DNA of 64,000 nt from SIG307 sp045596385 (GTDB taxonomy: Bacteria; Bacillota; Clostridia; Lachnospirales; Lachnospiraceae): assembly GCA_045596385.1 (NCBI GenBank), contig JAZOCC010000014.1, positions 1-64,000 of the forward strand, written 5' to 3'. Each line of letters starts with the position of its first letter. Position 1 is the stretch's first letter. Shown one piece after another: positions 24,233 to 33,439 of the stretch. The notes beneath the pieces are model-generated. The model was not told the origin of the DNA and did not search any database. It saw only the letters and a program-made list of their open reading frames with translations. The position numbers and the translations under genes were made by a program.

Positions 24233-24261
24233 TTGCACAGGAACCGTTCCTATGGTAAAAT
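24233..24261 (+). promoter_or_regulatory. Promoter of fprA with an internal palindrome
   Basis: TTGCAC (24233-24238), 17 bases, TAAAAT (24256-24261). The spacer contains AGGAAC C GTTCCT (24239-24251), a perfect inverted repeat placed where a repressor would block RNA polymerase. Confidence 0.65.
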
Positions 24262-24302
24262 AGACAGGTACAAAGTACGACCGACAAGAAGGAGGAAATG
24301 AC

Positions 24303-25460
24303 ATGAAACAGATAACGGACAGCGTATTGTATGTAGGTGTAAACGACCGTACGATAGATTTGTTTGAGGGAATGTATGAGGTGCCGAACGGCGTGGCATA
24401 TAATTCCTATGTGGTGCTGGATAAAGAGATTTCTGTATTCGATACGGTAGATGCGGCTTATACGGAGGAGTGGCTTTCCAATGTGGCAGAGGTATTGGGA
24501 GAGAAAACGCCGGATTATCTGATTGTACAGCATATGGAGCCGGACCATTCCGCAAGCATCGAGAAGTTTGTTCAGAAGTACCCGGAGGCAAAGGTAGTGG
24601 GAAATGCCAAGACCTTTGTGATGCTGCATCAGTTTTTCGATACGGATTTTACCAAGAACCAGGTGGTTGTAGCGGACATGGATACCCTTTGTACCGGTGA
24701 ACATACCTTTACCTTTGTATTTGCGCCGATGGTGCATTGGCCGGAGGTTATGGTGACCTATGACAGTAAGGACAAGCTGTTGTTTTCCGCGGACGGTTTC
24801 GGAAAGTTCGGAGCGCTGGATGCGGAAGAGGATTGGGCTTGTGAGGCACGTCGCTATTACTTCGGTATTGTGGGAAAGTACGGTGCACAGGTACAGACGT
24901 TGTTAAAGAAGGCAGCGGGACTTGAAATCGAGAAGATTTTGCCGCTTCACGGTCCGGTTCTGACCGAGAATCTGGGATATTATCTGGGACTTTACGATAC
25001 ATGGTCTTCCTATGGCGTAGAATCCGAGGGTGTTGTGATTGCCTATGCGTCCATTTACGGAAACACTAAAAAAGCAGCAGAGGCTTTGGCGGAAGAATTA
25101 AAGAACCGGAATTGTCCGAGAGTGGTGCTTACGGATCTGGCACGTTCCGATTGGGCGGAGAATGTAGAGGATGCGTTCCGTTACGGGAAGCTGGTACTTG
25201 CCGCTCCGACCTATAACGGAGGTATTTATCCGGTCATGCGTGAGTTCATTGATAAGCTTACGGAGCGTGGTTATTGTAAGCGAACCATCGGCTTTATGGA
25301 AAACGGTACATGGGCGCCGGTAAGTGCAAAGCAGATGAAGGAGAAGTTTACAAACAGCAAGGAAATTACCTTTGCGGAGACGGTGGTTACCATAAAGTCT
25401 GCCATGAAGGCAGAAAATCTGGAGCAGATAAAGAAGCTGGCAACAGAGCTGTGTCAGTAA
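24303..25460 (+). CDS. fprA: Flavodiiron protein (A-type flavoprotein)
   Basis: A 385-residue cytoplasmic enzyme that reduces O2 to water (or NO to N2O), protecting anaerobes. The N-terminal metallo-beta-lactamase domain binds two irons: His77, Glu79, Asp81 and His82 in HMEPDHS, and further ligands in MVHWPE, FSADGFG and LPLHGPV. The C-terminal flavodoxin domain (from about 255) has the FMN loop IAYASIYGNTKKAAEALAEE. There is no rubredoxin or NADH-oxidase extension, so it depends on a partner. AAGGAGG precedes the ATG. A palindrome inside its promoter suggests a dedicated regulator. Confidence 0.93.
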   Translation: MKQITDSVLYVGVNDRTIDLFEGMYEVPNGVAYNSYVVLDKEISVFDTVDAAYTEEWLSNVAEVLGEKTPDYLIVQHMEPDHSASIEKFVQKYPEAKVVGNAKTFVMLHQFFDTDFTKNQVVVADMDTLCTGEHTFTFVFAPMVHWPEVMVTYDSKDKLLFSADGFGKFGALDAEEDWACEARRYYFGIVGKYGAQVQTLLKKAAGLEIEKILPLHGPVLTENLGYYLGLYDTWSSYGVESEGVVIAYASIYGNTKKAAEALAEELKNRNCPRVVLTDLARSDWAENVEDAFRYGKLVLAAPTYNGGIYPVMREFIDKLTERGYCKRTIGFMENGTWAPVSAKQMKEKFTNSKEITFAETVVTIKSAMKAENLEQIKKLATELCQ

Positions 25461-25503
25461 GATGCGCGCACCCACAATGCGGGCAAGCAACTTTGCTGCG
25501 TAC

Positions 25504-27315
25504 TTAGGCACGGATGTCGAAGCGGAACCGCTTCATGGAAATCGTAGCTTCATCCTGTAAAAAGTCGGTGACGATATCAGGCTCCTTTTCCCGGTGCATG
25601 ACGGAAGCGTTTAAGGAATAGCCCTTCTTTTGCAGTGCTTCGGTAAGAGAAGGGAGCTGTTCGGTTACCAGACTCTCGGCATCGGATTCGTTTAAATAAA
25701 ACTTTGCGGTAACATTTTGCTGCAAAAGGGACAGGTGGATGTCCGTCGGACCGAGGGCGTCCATATCCAAATGAAGCAGAATACTGACCTCTTTGTTTTT
25801 TGCGGAGAGGTCTTTTTTCTTTGTATAGACATAAAGCTCGCCGTGGGTAAGCTGTTCCGTCAGCTTTAACGGTAGCTGTACATAAGGGAAAATCTGATTC
25901 AACGTATTCATGAATTGAAGGTTTTCCTGCATATTGGAGGCGGTATCCGCGACCGTCTTCATGGCGGAAGATGCGGTATCCGCATTGACAAGTTCGCTTA
26001 AGGAAGCCAAATCTTTTGCGGTACGTGCATAGAAATCCTCCACGGCATGTTCCTTTGTCAAATCTTCCGGCGTCATGACAAAACGGTTTAAAACCGTCTT
26101 TCCCAAAAGCTCGGAAAGGGCAGGTTCCTCCTTCAATAACGCGGTGACACGTTCGGAAGCTCCGTTTGTTGCGGCAGAGGAGAGTGTGGAAAATAATTGA
26201 TTTGCGGTTAAGGTGCCGTTTGCAAAGCCTTCCTTTAGCATAGAAAACTCCGGAAAATCCTTCGGAAGCGAATTCAGCGCTTTTCCGATTGTCTCATAGG
26301 AGGAATCGGACAGAAGCTGCTTTAACGGTAAAAACTCCTCGGAACGGGCGCCGGCCTCGGCGACGGCGGTATTGGCGGAATCCGGAGCGCCTGCTTCGCC
26401 GGTTACGGTTGTGGACACCGGTGCGGTTTGTGATGGTTGGGCGGAAGGAACGGTACCTTCGGAGGCAACGATTGCTTCTCCTTGCATAATTTCGGCTGTG
26501 CCGGTAGTCACAATCCCTTCTCCGGTAAGCGTCGTAGTACCGGCAACAGTTTGTTCGCTGACAATAGTTGCAGCTCCTTCCGCAACCTGGGACGGAGCCT
26601 GCGATAAAAGAGGAGAATCGGCAGTGACAGGCCCTTCTCCCGTTTCTCCGAAAAATTGCGCAAGAAGTCCCACGGTAAAGGATGGGGATACCTCTCCGTA
26701 GGAGAAGGCATCGGATAATGCCGAGGTTAGTGTGGCCGCCTGACCGAGCAGACGGTGTTCGAAATTGCGATAGGCCTGAAGCTGTGTGGCGTTTTCTTTT
26801 GTGACCGGCAGGTTGTTTTTCATAAGGGCGGTCAGGGTGGAAAGTTCCACATCTTTATTGGCAGCGGAATACTGCATCATTTTCTGAATCATTTCCTTGT
26901 TTGCCGGAAGTCCCGCGGTTAAAAGAGAACGGACGATTTCCGCTCCGTGTTGCGATTTCGGAAGACCTGCGGCTTCTAACGCTTTATCGATGGCGGATTC
27001 CGTAAAAGAGGTATCACCGTCGGAAAGAAGTTTTAAAGTAATCAGGACATCATTGGTTTCCTGGACAAAAAACTCTGCCTTCTGTCCGATGGATAATTCC
27101 ATGGCGGTACTGAGCTTGGCATGTAACGTTTTACCGTCTTCTAAACGGATAGTAACCTCGTTGCTGCGAAGATCGGTCACTTCGCCCTTTACCACTTCGC
27201 CTTTGGTTAAGGTAACCGTATCTTTTCCGGAAGAAAAAGAGGTACGTTTGGCGCCGGTGGTACCGGTCTGACCTACAGACTGCGGAAGTCCGAAAATGTT
27301 TTGAAATAATCCCAT
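25504..27315 (-). CDS. FliK-like hook-length control protein
   Basis: A 603-residue protein that resembles the FliK/YlqG group. Residues 1-110 hold an OB-like segment (KGEVVKGEVTDLRSNEVTIR). The middle (200-330) is low-complexity, rich in Thr, Ser, Ala, Pro and Gln. The C-terminal 130 residues look like the flagellar hook-length control domain: LPLKLTEQLTHGELYVYTKK, later LHLDMDALGPTDIHLSLLQQ. ATG at 27315 has GGAGG seven bases upstream. No FlhB-like partner gene, which usually follows ylqG, is adjacent. It would act in flagellar export if the cell is motile, or in an unknown related role. Confidence 0.65.
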   Translation of the reverse strand: MGLFQNIFGLPQSVGQTGTTGAKRTSFSSGKDTVTLTKGEVVKGEVTDLRSNEVTIRLEDGKTLHAKLSTAMELSIGQKAEFFVQETNDVLITLKLLSDGDTSFTESAIDKALEAAGLPKSQHGAEIVRSLLTAGLPANKEMIQKMMQYSAANKDVELSTLTALMKNNLPVTKENATQLQAYRNFEHRLLGQAATLTSALSDAFSYGEVSPSFTVGLLAQFFGETGEGPVTADSPLLSQAPSQVAEGAATIVSEQTVAGTTTLTGEGIVTTGTAEIMQGEAIVASEGTVPSAQPSQTAPVSTTVTGEAGAPDSANTAVAEAGARSEEFLPLKQLLSDSSYETIGKALNSLPKDFPEFSMLKEGFANGTLTANQLFSTLSSAATNGASERVTALLKEEPALSELLGKTVLNRFVMTPEDLTKEHAVEDFYARTAKDLASLSELVNADTASSAMKTVADTASNMQENLQFMNTLNQIFPYVQLPLKLTEQLTHGELYVYTKKKDLSAKNKEVSILLHLDMDALGPTDIHLSLLQQNVTAKFYLNESDAESLVTEQLPSLTEALQKKGYSLNASVMHREKEPDIVTDFLQDEATISMKRFRFDIRA

Positions 27316-27363
27316 GCAAACGCCTCCTTTCCTATCATAAATCATCGGCTTGTATTTGATTTA

Positions 27364-27392
27364 AGTATAGCTTTTTTTTATGAGAATGGCAA
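27364..27392 (-). promoter_or_regulatory. Promoter of the FliK-like gene
   Basis: On the minus strand TTGCCA (27392-27387), 17 bases, TATACT (27369-27364): sigma-A type rather than sigma-28. Confidence 0.7.
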
Positions 27393-27415
27393 GAAAATTC
27401 TGATAGCCGCTTCGG

Positions 27416-27445
27416 TTGACAATCCGGGGCGTTACATGGTACGAT
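27416..27445 (+). promoter_or_regulatory. Promoter of the birA-bioY-met run
   Basis: TTGACA (27416-27421), 18 bases, TACGAT (27440-27445), about 50 bases before birA. Confidence 0.7.
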
Positions 27446-27497
27446 GTTTGCGGGTGAGAAGAATCAAAAACCGGCATCTGCCAAAGGAGGTACCGCC

Positions 27498-28292
27498 ATG
27501 AGAACGGAATATGAATGTCGGCCGGAAGGTCTGGCAGAGACGGAAAAACGTTTACAAAAGAATTGCTTTATTTGTGACGTTAAGGTGCTTTCGGAAACCG
27601 ATTCCACCAACCGGGTAGCGAAGGAACTGGCAATGTGCGGTGCACCGGAAGGAACACTGATAGTAGCACAAAAACAGAGTAACGGAAGAGGACGTCTGGG
27701 GCGGAGTTTTTTTTCGCCGGAGGGCGGCATTTATATGAGCATGGTGCTCAGGCCGCAAATTCCTGCGCAAAAAGCTTTGGCGGTAACGACCTGTGCAGCG
27801 GTGGCGACAGCCCGTGCCATAGACCGGGTTTGCGGATGCCGTTCGGGAATTAAATGGGTGAACGACATCTTTGTAAGCGGAAAGAAGGTGTGCGGAATTC
27901 TGGCGGAAGCAGGCTTGTCGGGAGTAGCGGAGACTCCGGACTATGTGGTGCTCGGCATCGGCATTAATGTAAAGAAGCAATCCGTACCGGAGGAACTGGA
28001 AGGAATTGTAGGTTGCTTGGAAGAAGACGTTGTGGGTGCGGTAGAGAAGGAGGCATTAATTGAAGCGGTATGGGAAGAATTTTCGGAATTGTACAGAAAT
28101 CTTTCTACAGCTGTCTATATGGAAGAGTATAAGGAGCGCTCGATTCTTATGGGCCGGGAAGTGACGGTTTTTGCAGAGGAAGGGCCTTACAGAGCGGTTG
28201 TTACGGATATTGATAAAGAAGGACATTTGGTTCTTTTGCGGGAGGGAAAAACAGAAATTCTTTCTGCGGGAGAAGTAAGTGTCCGATTGTAG
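27498..28292 (+). CDS. birA: Biotin--[acetyl-CoA-carboxylase] ligase
   Basis: A 264-residue enzyme that activates biotin with ATP and attaches it to carboxylases. The biotinyl-AMP loop is NGRGRLGRSFFSP, followed by GGIYMSMVLRP, KWVNDIFV, KVCGILAE and VVLGIGINV. There is no N-terminal winged helix before the catalytic domain, so it is a class I ligase and not itself a repressor. ATG at 27498 follows AAAGGAGG; an in-frame ATG at 27444 overlaps the -10 box and is excluded. bioY follows after 20 bases, which couples biotin use with uptake. Confidence 0.92.
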   Translation: MRTEYECRPEGLAETEKRLQKNCFICDVKVLSETDSTNRVAKELAMCGAPEGTLIVAQKQSNGRGRLGRSFFSPEGGIYMSMVLRPQIPAQKALAVTTCAAVATARAIDRVCGCRSGIKWVNDIFVSGKKVCGILAEAGLSGVAETPDYVVLGIGINVKKQSVPEELEGIVGCLEEDVVGAVEKEALIEAVWEEFSELYRNLSTAVYMEEYKERSILMGREVTVFAEEGPYRAVVTDIDKEGHLVLLREGKTEILSAGEVSVRL

Positions 28293-28312
28293 GAAAAAAG
28301 AGGAGTAAACGT

Positions 28313-28948
28313 TTGGAAAAGTCACGGGAAGAATTAGAAATACAAAAAAGTGGAAATTGCCAAACAGTAAAAAGCAGGAAAAATAACGGGGATACCATTG
28401 TAGAATTGACAAAGGCGGCTTTGTTTACGGCGGTATTTTGTGTTCTGGCGCCTCATACACTGTATTTGCCCTTCAGTCCGGTGGGAATAACACTGGGAAG
28501 TTTTCTCTTGTACCTGACCGGTCTGCTTTTGGGACCGAAGAACGGTTGTATCAGTGTAGGGATTTACCTTTGTTTGGGATTTCTCGGCATTCCGGTATTT
28601 TCCGGGTATACGGCGGGAGCCGGAGTGTTGTTCGGACCTACCGGCGGCTTTTTGATTGGGTATTTGCCGGCGGTTTTACTCGTGGGCTGTCTTACGAAGA
28701 AAGCATCCGGCGGGAGAAAGGGAATGGTACGGTTTCTTTTTGCCATGCTTACCGGAACAGCGATGTTGTATTTGTTCGGAACGGTTTGGTTTATGGGCGT
28801 GTACACAAAAGGAACGTCCTTTACGGAAGCAGTGACGGCTTGTATACTGCCGTTTCTTCCTTTTGACGGAGTAAAAATTGTATTGGCAGCGGTGTTATAT
28901 CAGCCGTTTTTGCCTTTGAAATACAGAAGCAATACAACGAATAAATAA
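28313..28948 (+). CDS. bioY: BioY-type biotin transporter
   Basis: A 211-residue membrane protein, the substrate-binding (S) component of an ECF-type biotin importer. About six helices are seen; the BioY signature zone includes LYLTGLLLGPKNGCISVGIY, then PTGGFLIGYL. The first 30 residues are a hydrophilic extension. The start is TTG at 28313 with GAGGAG eight bases before it. No ECF ATPase or T-component is encoded here, so it would use a shared module elsewhere, or act alone. The pairing with birA and lack of biotin synthesis genes in the window suggest the cell takes up biotin. Confidence 0.88.
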   Translation: MEKSREELEIQKSGNCQTVKSRKNNGDTIVELTKAALFTAVFCVLAPHTLYLPFSPVGITLGSFLLYLTGLLLGPKNGCISVGIYLCLGFLGIPVFSGYTAGAGVLFGPTGGFLIGYLPAVLLVGCLTKKASGGRKGMVRFLFAMLTGTAMLYLFGTVWFMGVYTKGTSFTEAVTACILPFLPFDGVKIVLAAVLYQPFLPLKYRSNTTNK

Positions 28949-28972
28949 ATGAAAGAGAAACGGAGAGAAACT

Positions 28973-29836
28973 ATGAGACTCAGTGAAGTGTATCAACAGA
29001 AAAAAACAGTACTTTCTTTTGAAATTTTTCCGCCGAAGAGAGATACAACCTTAACGAGTATCGATGAGACCCTGGAGGTGCTTTGCGGATTAAAGCCGGA
29101 CTTTATCAGTGTAACCTTCGGTGCGGGAGGGTCTGCCACCAACAGTCTTACGGTGGGTCTGGCAAAGAAAATAAAAAAAGAATACGGCATCGAGCCGGTG
29201 GTGCATCTGACCTGCATTAACTATACAAAGGATGAGATTCTGGCCTTTGCGGATGAACTGGCGGAGGCGGAAATCGAAAATGTGTTGGCGCTTCGCGGGG
29301 ATAAAAATCCGGACATTCCTCCGAAAGAAGAGTTCTTTTATGCATCGGAACTGGTGTCCTTTTTAAAGGAAAAGCGTAGCGGTCTTTGCGTAGCCGGAGC
29401 CTGTTATCCGGAAGGGCATACGGAGGCAGCGGATAAAGTGACGGATTTACATAATTTGAAAAAGAAAGCGGAGGCGGGTGCGGAGTTTTTGATTTCCCAG
29501 CTTTTCTTTGACAATGATTTGTTTTATAAATTCCGGGAAAATATGCGGATTGCAGACATAAAGGCACCGGTTTCCGCAGGAATTATGCCGGTCATCAACC
29601 GGGCACAGATTGAACGGATGGTGACGCTTTGCGGGGCATCCTTGCCGGAGAAGTTTAAGCGGATTTTACAAAAGTACGAGTTTGATAAGGATGCATTGTT
29701 TGACGCCGGAATGATTTATGCGGTAAACCAGATTGTGGATCTGGTGGCCCATGATGCGGAAGGAATCCATGTGTATACCATGAACAATCCGGTGGTGGCA
29801 AAGCGTATTTGTGACAGTATCAAAAATCTGATTTAG
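28973..29836 (+). CDS. metF: 5,10-methylenetetrahydrofolate reductase
   Basis: A 287-residue FAD-type TIM-barrel enzyme reducing methylene-THF to methyl-THF, the methyl donor for MetH. LSFEIFPPKRD at the start carries the catalytic Glu; VTFGAGGSATN and LALRGDKNPD are family motifs; QLFFDNDLFYKF lies further along. ATG at 28973 follows GGAGAG; an in-frame ATG at 28949 has no site. metH starts a few bases after its stop, so methyl-THF supply and use are co-transcribed. It could also run in the Wood-Ljungdahl direction, but no other genes of that pathway are near. Confidence 0.93.
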   Translation: MRLSEVYQQKKTVLSFEIFPPKRDTTLTSIDETLEVLCGLKPDFISVTFGAGGSATNSLTVGLAKKIKKEYGIEPVVHLTCINYTKDEILAFADELAEAEIENVLALRGDKNPDIPPKEEFFYASELVSFLKEKRSGLCVAGACYPEGHTEAADKVTDLHNLKKKAEAGAEFLISQLFFDNDLFYKFRENMRIADIKAPVSAGIMPVINRAQIERMVTLCGASLPEKFKRILQKYEFDKDALFDAGMIYAVNQIVDLVAHDAEGIHVYTMNNPVVAKRICDSIKNLI

Positions 29837-29848
29837 GCGGTGGATAAG

Positions 29849-32371
29849 ATGACAAAGAAAGAATTTCGAGAACTGGTGGAGAGGCGTTTGGTTTTTTTGG
29901 ACGGTGCTACCGGCAGTAATTTGCAAAAGGCAGGTATGCCGACGGGAGTTTGTCCGGAACAGTGGATTTTAGATAACCCGGACAGTCTTGTACAGTTACA
30001 GAAAAGTTATTTGCACCGCGGAACGGACATTTTGTATGCGCCGACCTTTTCCGCAAACCGGATAAAGCTGGCGGAGTACGGTTTGGAAGATCGGATTGAC
30101 GAAATGAACCGGGAACTGGTGGGCTTAAGTAAACGAGCCGTGGGAGAGTACATGGTAGAAAAGAGGAATGCGGAGTTTATACCGTTTATTGCCGGGGATG
30201 TTACCATGACGGGAAAGCTTTTGCAACCGTTGGGACCGTTGTCCTTTGAAGAAGCGGTTGAGGTTTATAAAGAGCAAATGCGCATTTTGGCGGATGCCGG
30301 AGTGGATTTGTTTGTGATTGAGACAATGATGAGCTTACAAGAGACCCGTGCGGCTTTACTTGCGGCAGGAGAGGTGTGTGAGTTGCCGGTAATGGTGACT
30401 ATGACCTTTGATGAAACTGCCCATACCCTTTACGGAACGGAGCCGGAGACTGCGATGCTGGTACTGCAGGGACTGGGTGCCGATGCGGTGGGTGTGAATT
30501 GCGGAGCCGGTCCGGAAAAGTGTCTGGAAATCGTGTGTAGGATGAAAGCAGTGGCGAATGTACCGGTAATTGCAAAGCCGAATGCCGGGATGCCGAAGCT
30601 GGTTGCGGGGGAGACGGTGTATGACCAGACGCCGGACGTGTTTGCAAAAGAGATGAAGCGTTTGGTGGAGGCCGGTGCAGGGATTTTGGGAGGCTGTTGC
30701 GGAACTACACCGGATCATATTGCTGAAGTATACGAAGTACTCGGGAACACTCACCCACCGCATATTGCCCAAGAACAGGTGCGTGCACTGACCAATGAGC
30801 GCCGCACGGTATATGTGGATTTGGATGGTTCGTTTTTGGCAGTGGGAGAGAGAATCAATCCGACGGGAAAGAAGAAGTTCCAGGAGACGCTCAGGGAGGG
30901 AGATACTTCCATGGCGGTAGCGTTTGCCGAAGAACAGGAGAAAAACGGTGCTGCGATTCTGGATGTGAATGTGGGAATGGGCGGCATTGATGAGAAAGAA
31001 ATGATGTGCCGTATTATAGAGGAGGTTTGTCAGACAACGAATCTTCCGCTTTCCATCGATACCAGTGATGCGGATGTTATGGAGGCGGCGCTCAGAATTT
31101 ATCCGGGCCGTGCGCTTGTAAATTCCGTATCGTTAGAGGAGGGCAGAGCGGAGCGGTTGTTCCCTCTTGTGAAAAAGTACGGTGCCATGGTGGTGGTATT
31201 GCCTCTTGGCAGTAACGGGCTTCCGAAGGATGCAGCAGAGCGCAGGGAGAATCTCCGTACGCTGGTCCGGAAGGCGGCAGAATACGGAATTCCGAAGGAA
31301 TCCATTGTGGCGGACGGTTTGGTGATGACGGTGGGAGCGGAGCCGCAGGCGGCGTTAGATGCTCTGGATACCATAAAGTATTGTAAGGAGGAGCTGGGGG
31401 TAGCGACTACCTGCGGTTTGTCCAATATTTCTTATGGCTTGCCGGAGCGCGGTTATGTGAATACTGCGTTCTTGATGATGGCGATTGCAAGCGGTCTTAC
31501 GATGGCAATTGTGAATCCGAATCAGGATTTGCTGATGAATCTGGTGTATGCGGTGGATGTGCTCCGGGCCAAGGAGGATTCCGCAAAGCGGTATATCGAA
31601 CGGGCGGAATGGATAGCGAAAAAGAGAGAAGAAGAGGCAGCAAAGGCGGCGCTGTCCGCAAAGACAACTATGACGCCGGAGGGGGCATCGAAGAAGGACC
31701 CGGAGGAGACTTTGAAAACGGAGCCGGGAGCGGGAGAAAAGAAGGAAACCGCTCTGATGCAGGCGGTTTTGCGGGGAGAGAAAAAGACGATTGTTTCTTT
31801 GACCGAACAGACCCTGGCAGAAGGGAAAGATGCATCGACGATTTTGGAAGAGGAACTGATTCCGGCCATTACGGAAGCGGGAAACCGTTTTGAACAAAAG
31901 AAGTATTTTCTGCCGCAGTTGATCGGTGCGGCAGAAGCTATGAAGGCGGCGGTAGAGGTGCTGGAACCGCAATTACAAACGGGTGGAGACATGAAGTCTG
32001 CAGGAACCGTGCTTATCGCAACGGTAGAGGGTGACATTCATGATATCGGAAAGAATCTGGTCACGTTAATGTTAAAGAATCACGGATTTACGGTGGTGGA
32101 TTTAGGAAAAGATGTGGCGACAGAGACGATCGTGGCCGAGGCAAAGCGTCTTGATGCGGATGTGATTGCACTTTCCGCATTGATGACCACCACCATGCGC
32201 TCCATGTCGGATGTGATTGAGTGTTGCAAAAAGGAAGGTGTACGTGCAAAGGTAATGATCGGCGGTGCCGTAACTACCGAAGATTATGCAAAAGAAATCG
32301 GAGCGGACGGTTATGCAAAGGATGCGCAGGGAGCTGTAGTCCTGGCAAAACGTCTGGCAGGAGGACAGTAA
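29849..32371 (+). CDS. metH: Cobalamin-dependent methionine synthase
   Basis: An 840-residue enzyme transferring methyl from methyl-THF through cobalamin to homocysteine. Domains in order: homocysteine methyltransferase (about 1-300, zinc Cys in GVNCGAG and GGCCGTT); pterin-binding (about 320-580, starting AVGERINPTGK); a charged linker (about 590-640); cobalamin cap; and B12-binding with DIHDIGKN near 731, whose His ligates cobalt. The AdoMet reactivation domain found in 1,200-residue MetH is missing. This is common in Firmicutes, where a separate activase is used, but none lies nearby. I prefer ATG at 29849 over a GTG three codons earlier. Confidence 0.93.
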   Translation: MTKKEFRELVERRLVFLDGATGSNLQKAGMPTGVCPEQWILDNPDSLVQLQKSYLHRGTDILYAPTFSANRIKLAEYGLEDRIDEMNRELVGLSKRAVGEYMVEKRNAEFIPFIAGDVTMTGKLLQPLGPLSFEEAVEVYKEQMRILADAGVDLFVIETMMSLQETRAALLAAGEVCELPVMVTMTFDETAHTLYGTEPETAMLVLQGLGADAVGVNCGAGPEKCLEIVCRMKAVANVPVIAKPNAGMPKLVAGETVYDQTPDVFAKEMKRLVEAGAGILGGCCGTTPDHIAEVYEVLGNTHPPHIAQEQVRALTNERRTVYVDLDGSFLAVGERINPTGKKKFQETLREGDTSMAVAFAEEQEKNGAAILDVNVGMGGIDEKEMMCRIIEEVCQTTNLPLSIDTSDADVMEAALRIYPGRALVNSVSLEEGRAERLFPLVKKYGAMVVVLPLGSNGLPKDAAERRENLRTLVRKAAEYGIPKESIVADGLVMTVGAEPQAALDALDTIKYCKEELGVATTCGLSNISYGLPERGYVNTAFLMMAIASGLTMAIVNPNQDLLMNLVYAVDVLRAKEDSAKRYIERAEWIAKKREEEAAKAALSAKTTMTPEGASKKDPEETLKTEPGAGEKKETALMQAVLRGEKKTIVSLTEQTLAEGKDASTILEEELIPAITEAGNRFEQKKYFLPQLIGAAEAMKAAVEVLEPQLQTGGDMKSAGTVLIATVEGDIHDIGKNLVTLMLKNHGFTVVDLGKDVATETIVAEAKRLDADVIALSALMTTTMRSMSDVIECCKKEGVRAKVMIGGAVTTEDYAKEIGADGYAKDAQGAVVLAKRLAGGQ

Positions 32372-32372
32372 A

Positions 32373-33320
32373 ATGACAAAGCGGATGAGAGGAAATGCCC
32401 TGCTTCTTTTGGCGGCGTTTATTTGGGGACTTTCCTTTGTGGCGCAAAGCGAAGGCATGAAATACATCGGACCGTTTGCATTTATCGGAATCCGGTCTAT
32501 GTTAGCGGGGGTGTCACTGGCAGTGTTTTTGGGCATCCGGGCTGTGGTGACGTCAGGAAAAAAACAAAGAGAAAAGGAAACGCAAAATACGGCGGGGGAG
32601 ACTTCGGAAGCAAAGCAGGCAGGGAAGAAAACATTGCTTCTCGGCGGTGTAAGCTGCGGTATCATATTATTTGTTGCAACCATGCTTCAGCAAATCGGTA
32701 TTCTGCACACCAACGAACCGGGAAAGGCCGGATTCATTACGGCGCTGTATCTGATTCTGGTTCCCCTTGCGGGGATTTTCTTCCGTAAGAAAATCGGCCT
32801 TAAGGTATGGAGTGCGGTAGTACTTGGGGTATGCGGCATGTATTTGCTTTGTATTACCGAGGGCTTTCATATAGCAACCGGAGATTTGTATCTGCTCGGC
32901 TGTGCGTTTGTGTTTACGGGACATATTCTGGTCATTGATTATTTTTCCCCGAAGATTGACGGTGTCGCCATGTCCTGTATCCAGTTTCTGGTATGCGGTG
33001 TGTTTGGTATGACGGGGACGTTTCTGACGGAAACCGTAGAGATTGCCCATGTGCTTGAGGCATGGTTGCCGCTGGTATTTTCCGGTGTATTTTCGGGCGG
33101 TGTAGCGTACACGCTTCAGATTGTGGCGCAAAAGGATACGGAACCGGCGGTTGCGTCGCTTCTTATGAGTCTGGAATCGGTGTTTGCCGTATTCGGTGAA
33201 TGGCTGATTTTAGGACAGTTTCTGACGGCAAGGGAGTTCGGCGGCTGTGCCCTCATGTTTGCGGGGATTTTGTTGACCCAGTTGCCGGAAAAAAACAAAA
33301 AGAAGACGGCTGAGATTTAG
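32373..33320 (+). CDS. EamA/DMT-family transporter
   Basis: A 315-residue membrane protein with about ten helices in two EamA repeats (RhaT/YdcZ-like drug/metabolite transporters). The first repeat starts LLLLAAFIWGLSFVAQSEGM; between repeats, EPGKAGFITALYLILVPLAG is typical of the family. A hydrophilic, Lys/Glu-rich insert of about 25 residues lies after helix 2. It begins one base after the metH stop, so it belongs to the same transcript. It probably exports a metabolite, perhaps an amino acid, but the substrate is not readable. Confidence 0.8.
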   Translation: MTKRMRGNALLLLAAFIWGLSFVAQSEGMKYIGPFAFIGIRSMLAGVSLAVFLGIRAVVTSGKKQREKETQNTAGETSEAKQAGKKTLLLGGVSCGIILFVATMLQQIGILHTNEPGKAGFITALYLILVPLAGIFFRKKIGLKVWSAVVLGVCGMYLLCITEGFHIATGDLYLLGCAFVFTGHILVIDYFSPKIDGVAMSCIQFLVCGVFGMTGTFLTETVEIAHVLEAWLPLVFSGVFSGGVAYTLQIVAQKDTEPAVASLLMSLESVFAVFGEWLILGQFLTAREFGGCALMFAGILLTQLPEKNKKKTAEI

Positions 33321-33322
33321 CG

Positions 33323-33351
33323 TTGTTTATTTTTGTGAGATATGCTATTAT
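33323..33351 (+). promoter_or_regulatory. Promoter of the hprK cluster
   Basis: TTGTTT (33323-33328), 17 bases, TATTAT (33346-33351), about 90 bases before hprK. The -35 is weak. Confidence 0.55.
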
Positions 33352-33439
33352 AAAAGAAGAATAAAAATAAACTGGCACGAAGGCTTCGGAGAACGGTTTT
33401 CGGGGGATTCGAGGCGGGGACGTGCAGAAAAGAGGGAGC

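Noticed and set aside
24003..24737. 244-codon minus-strand frame spanning spoIIP and fprA
   Set aside because: Antisense to two well-supported genes and their intergenic promoter; His/Arg/Leu/Tyr-rich composition typical of shadows.
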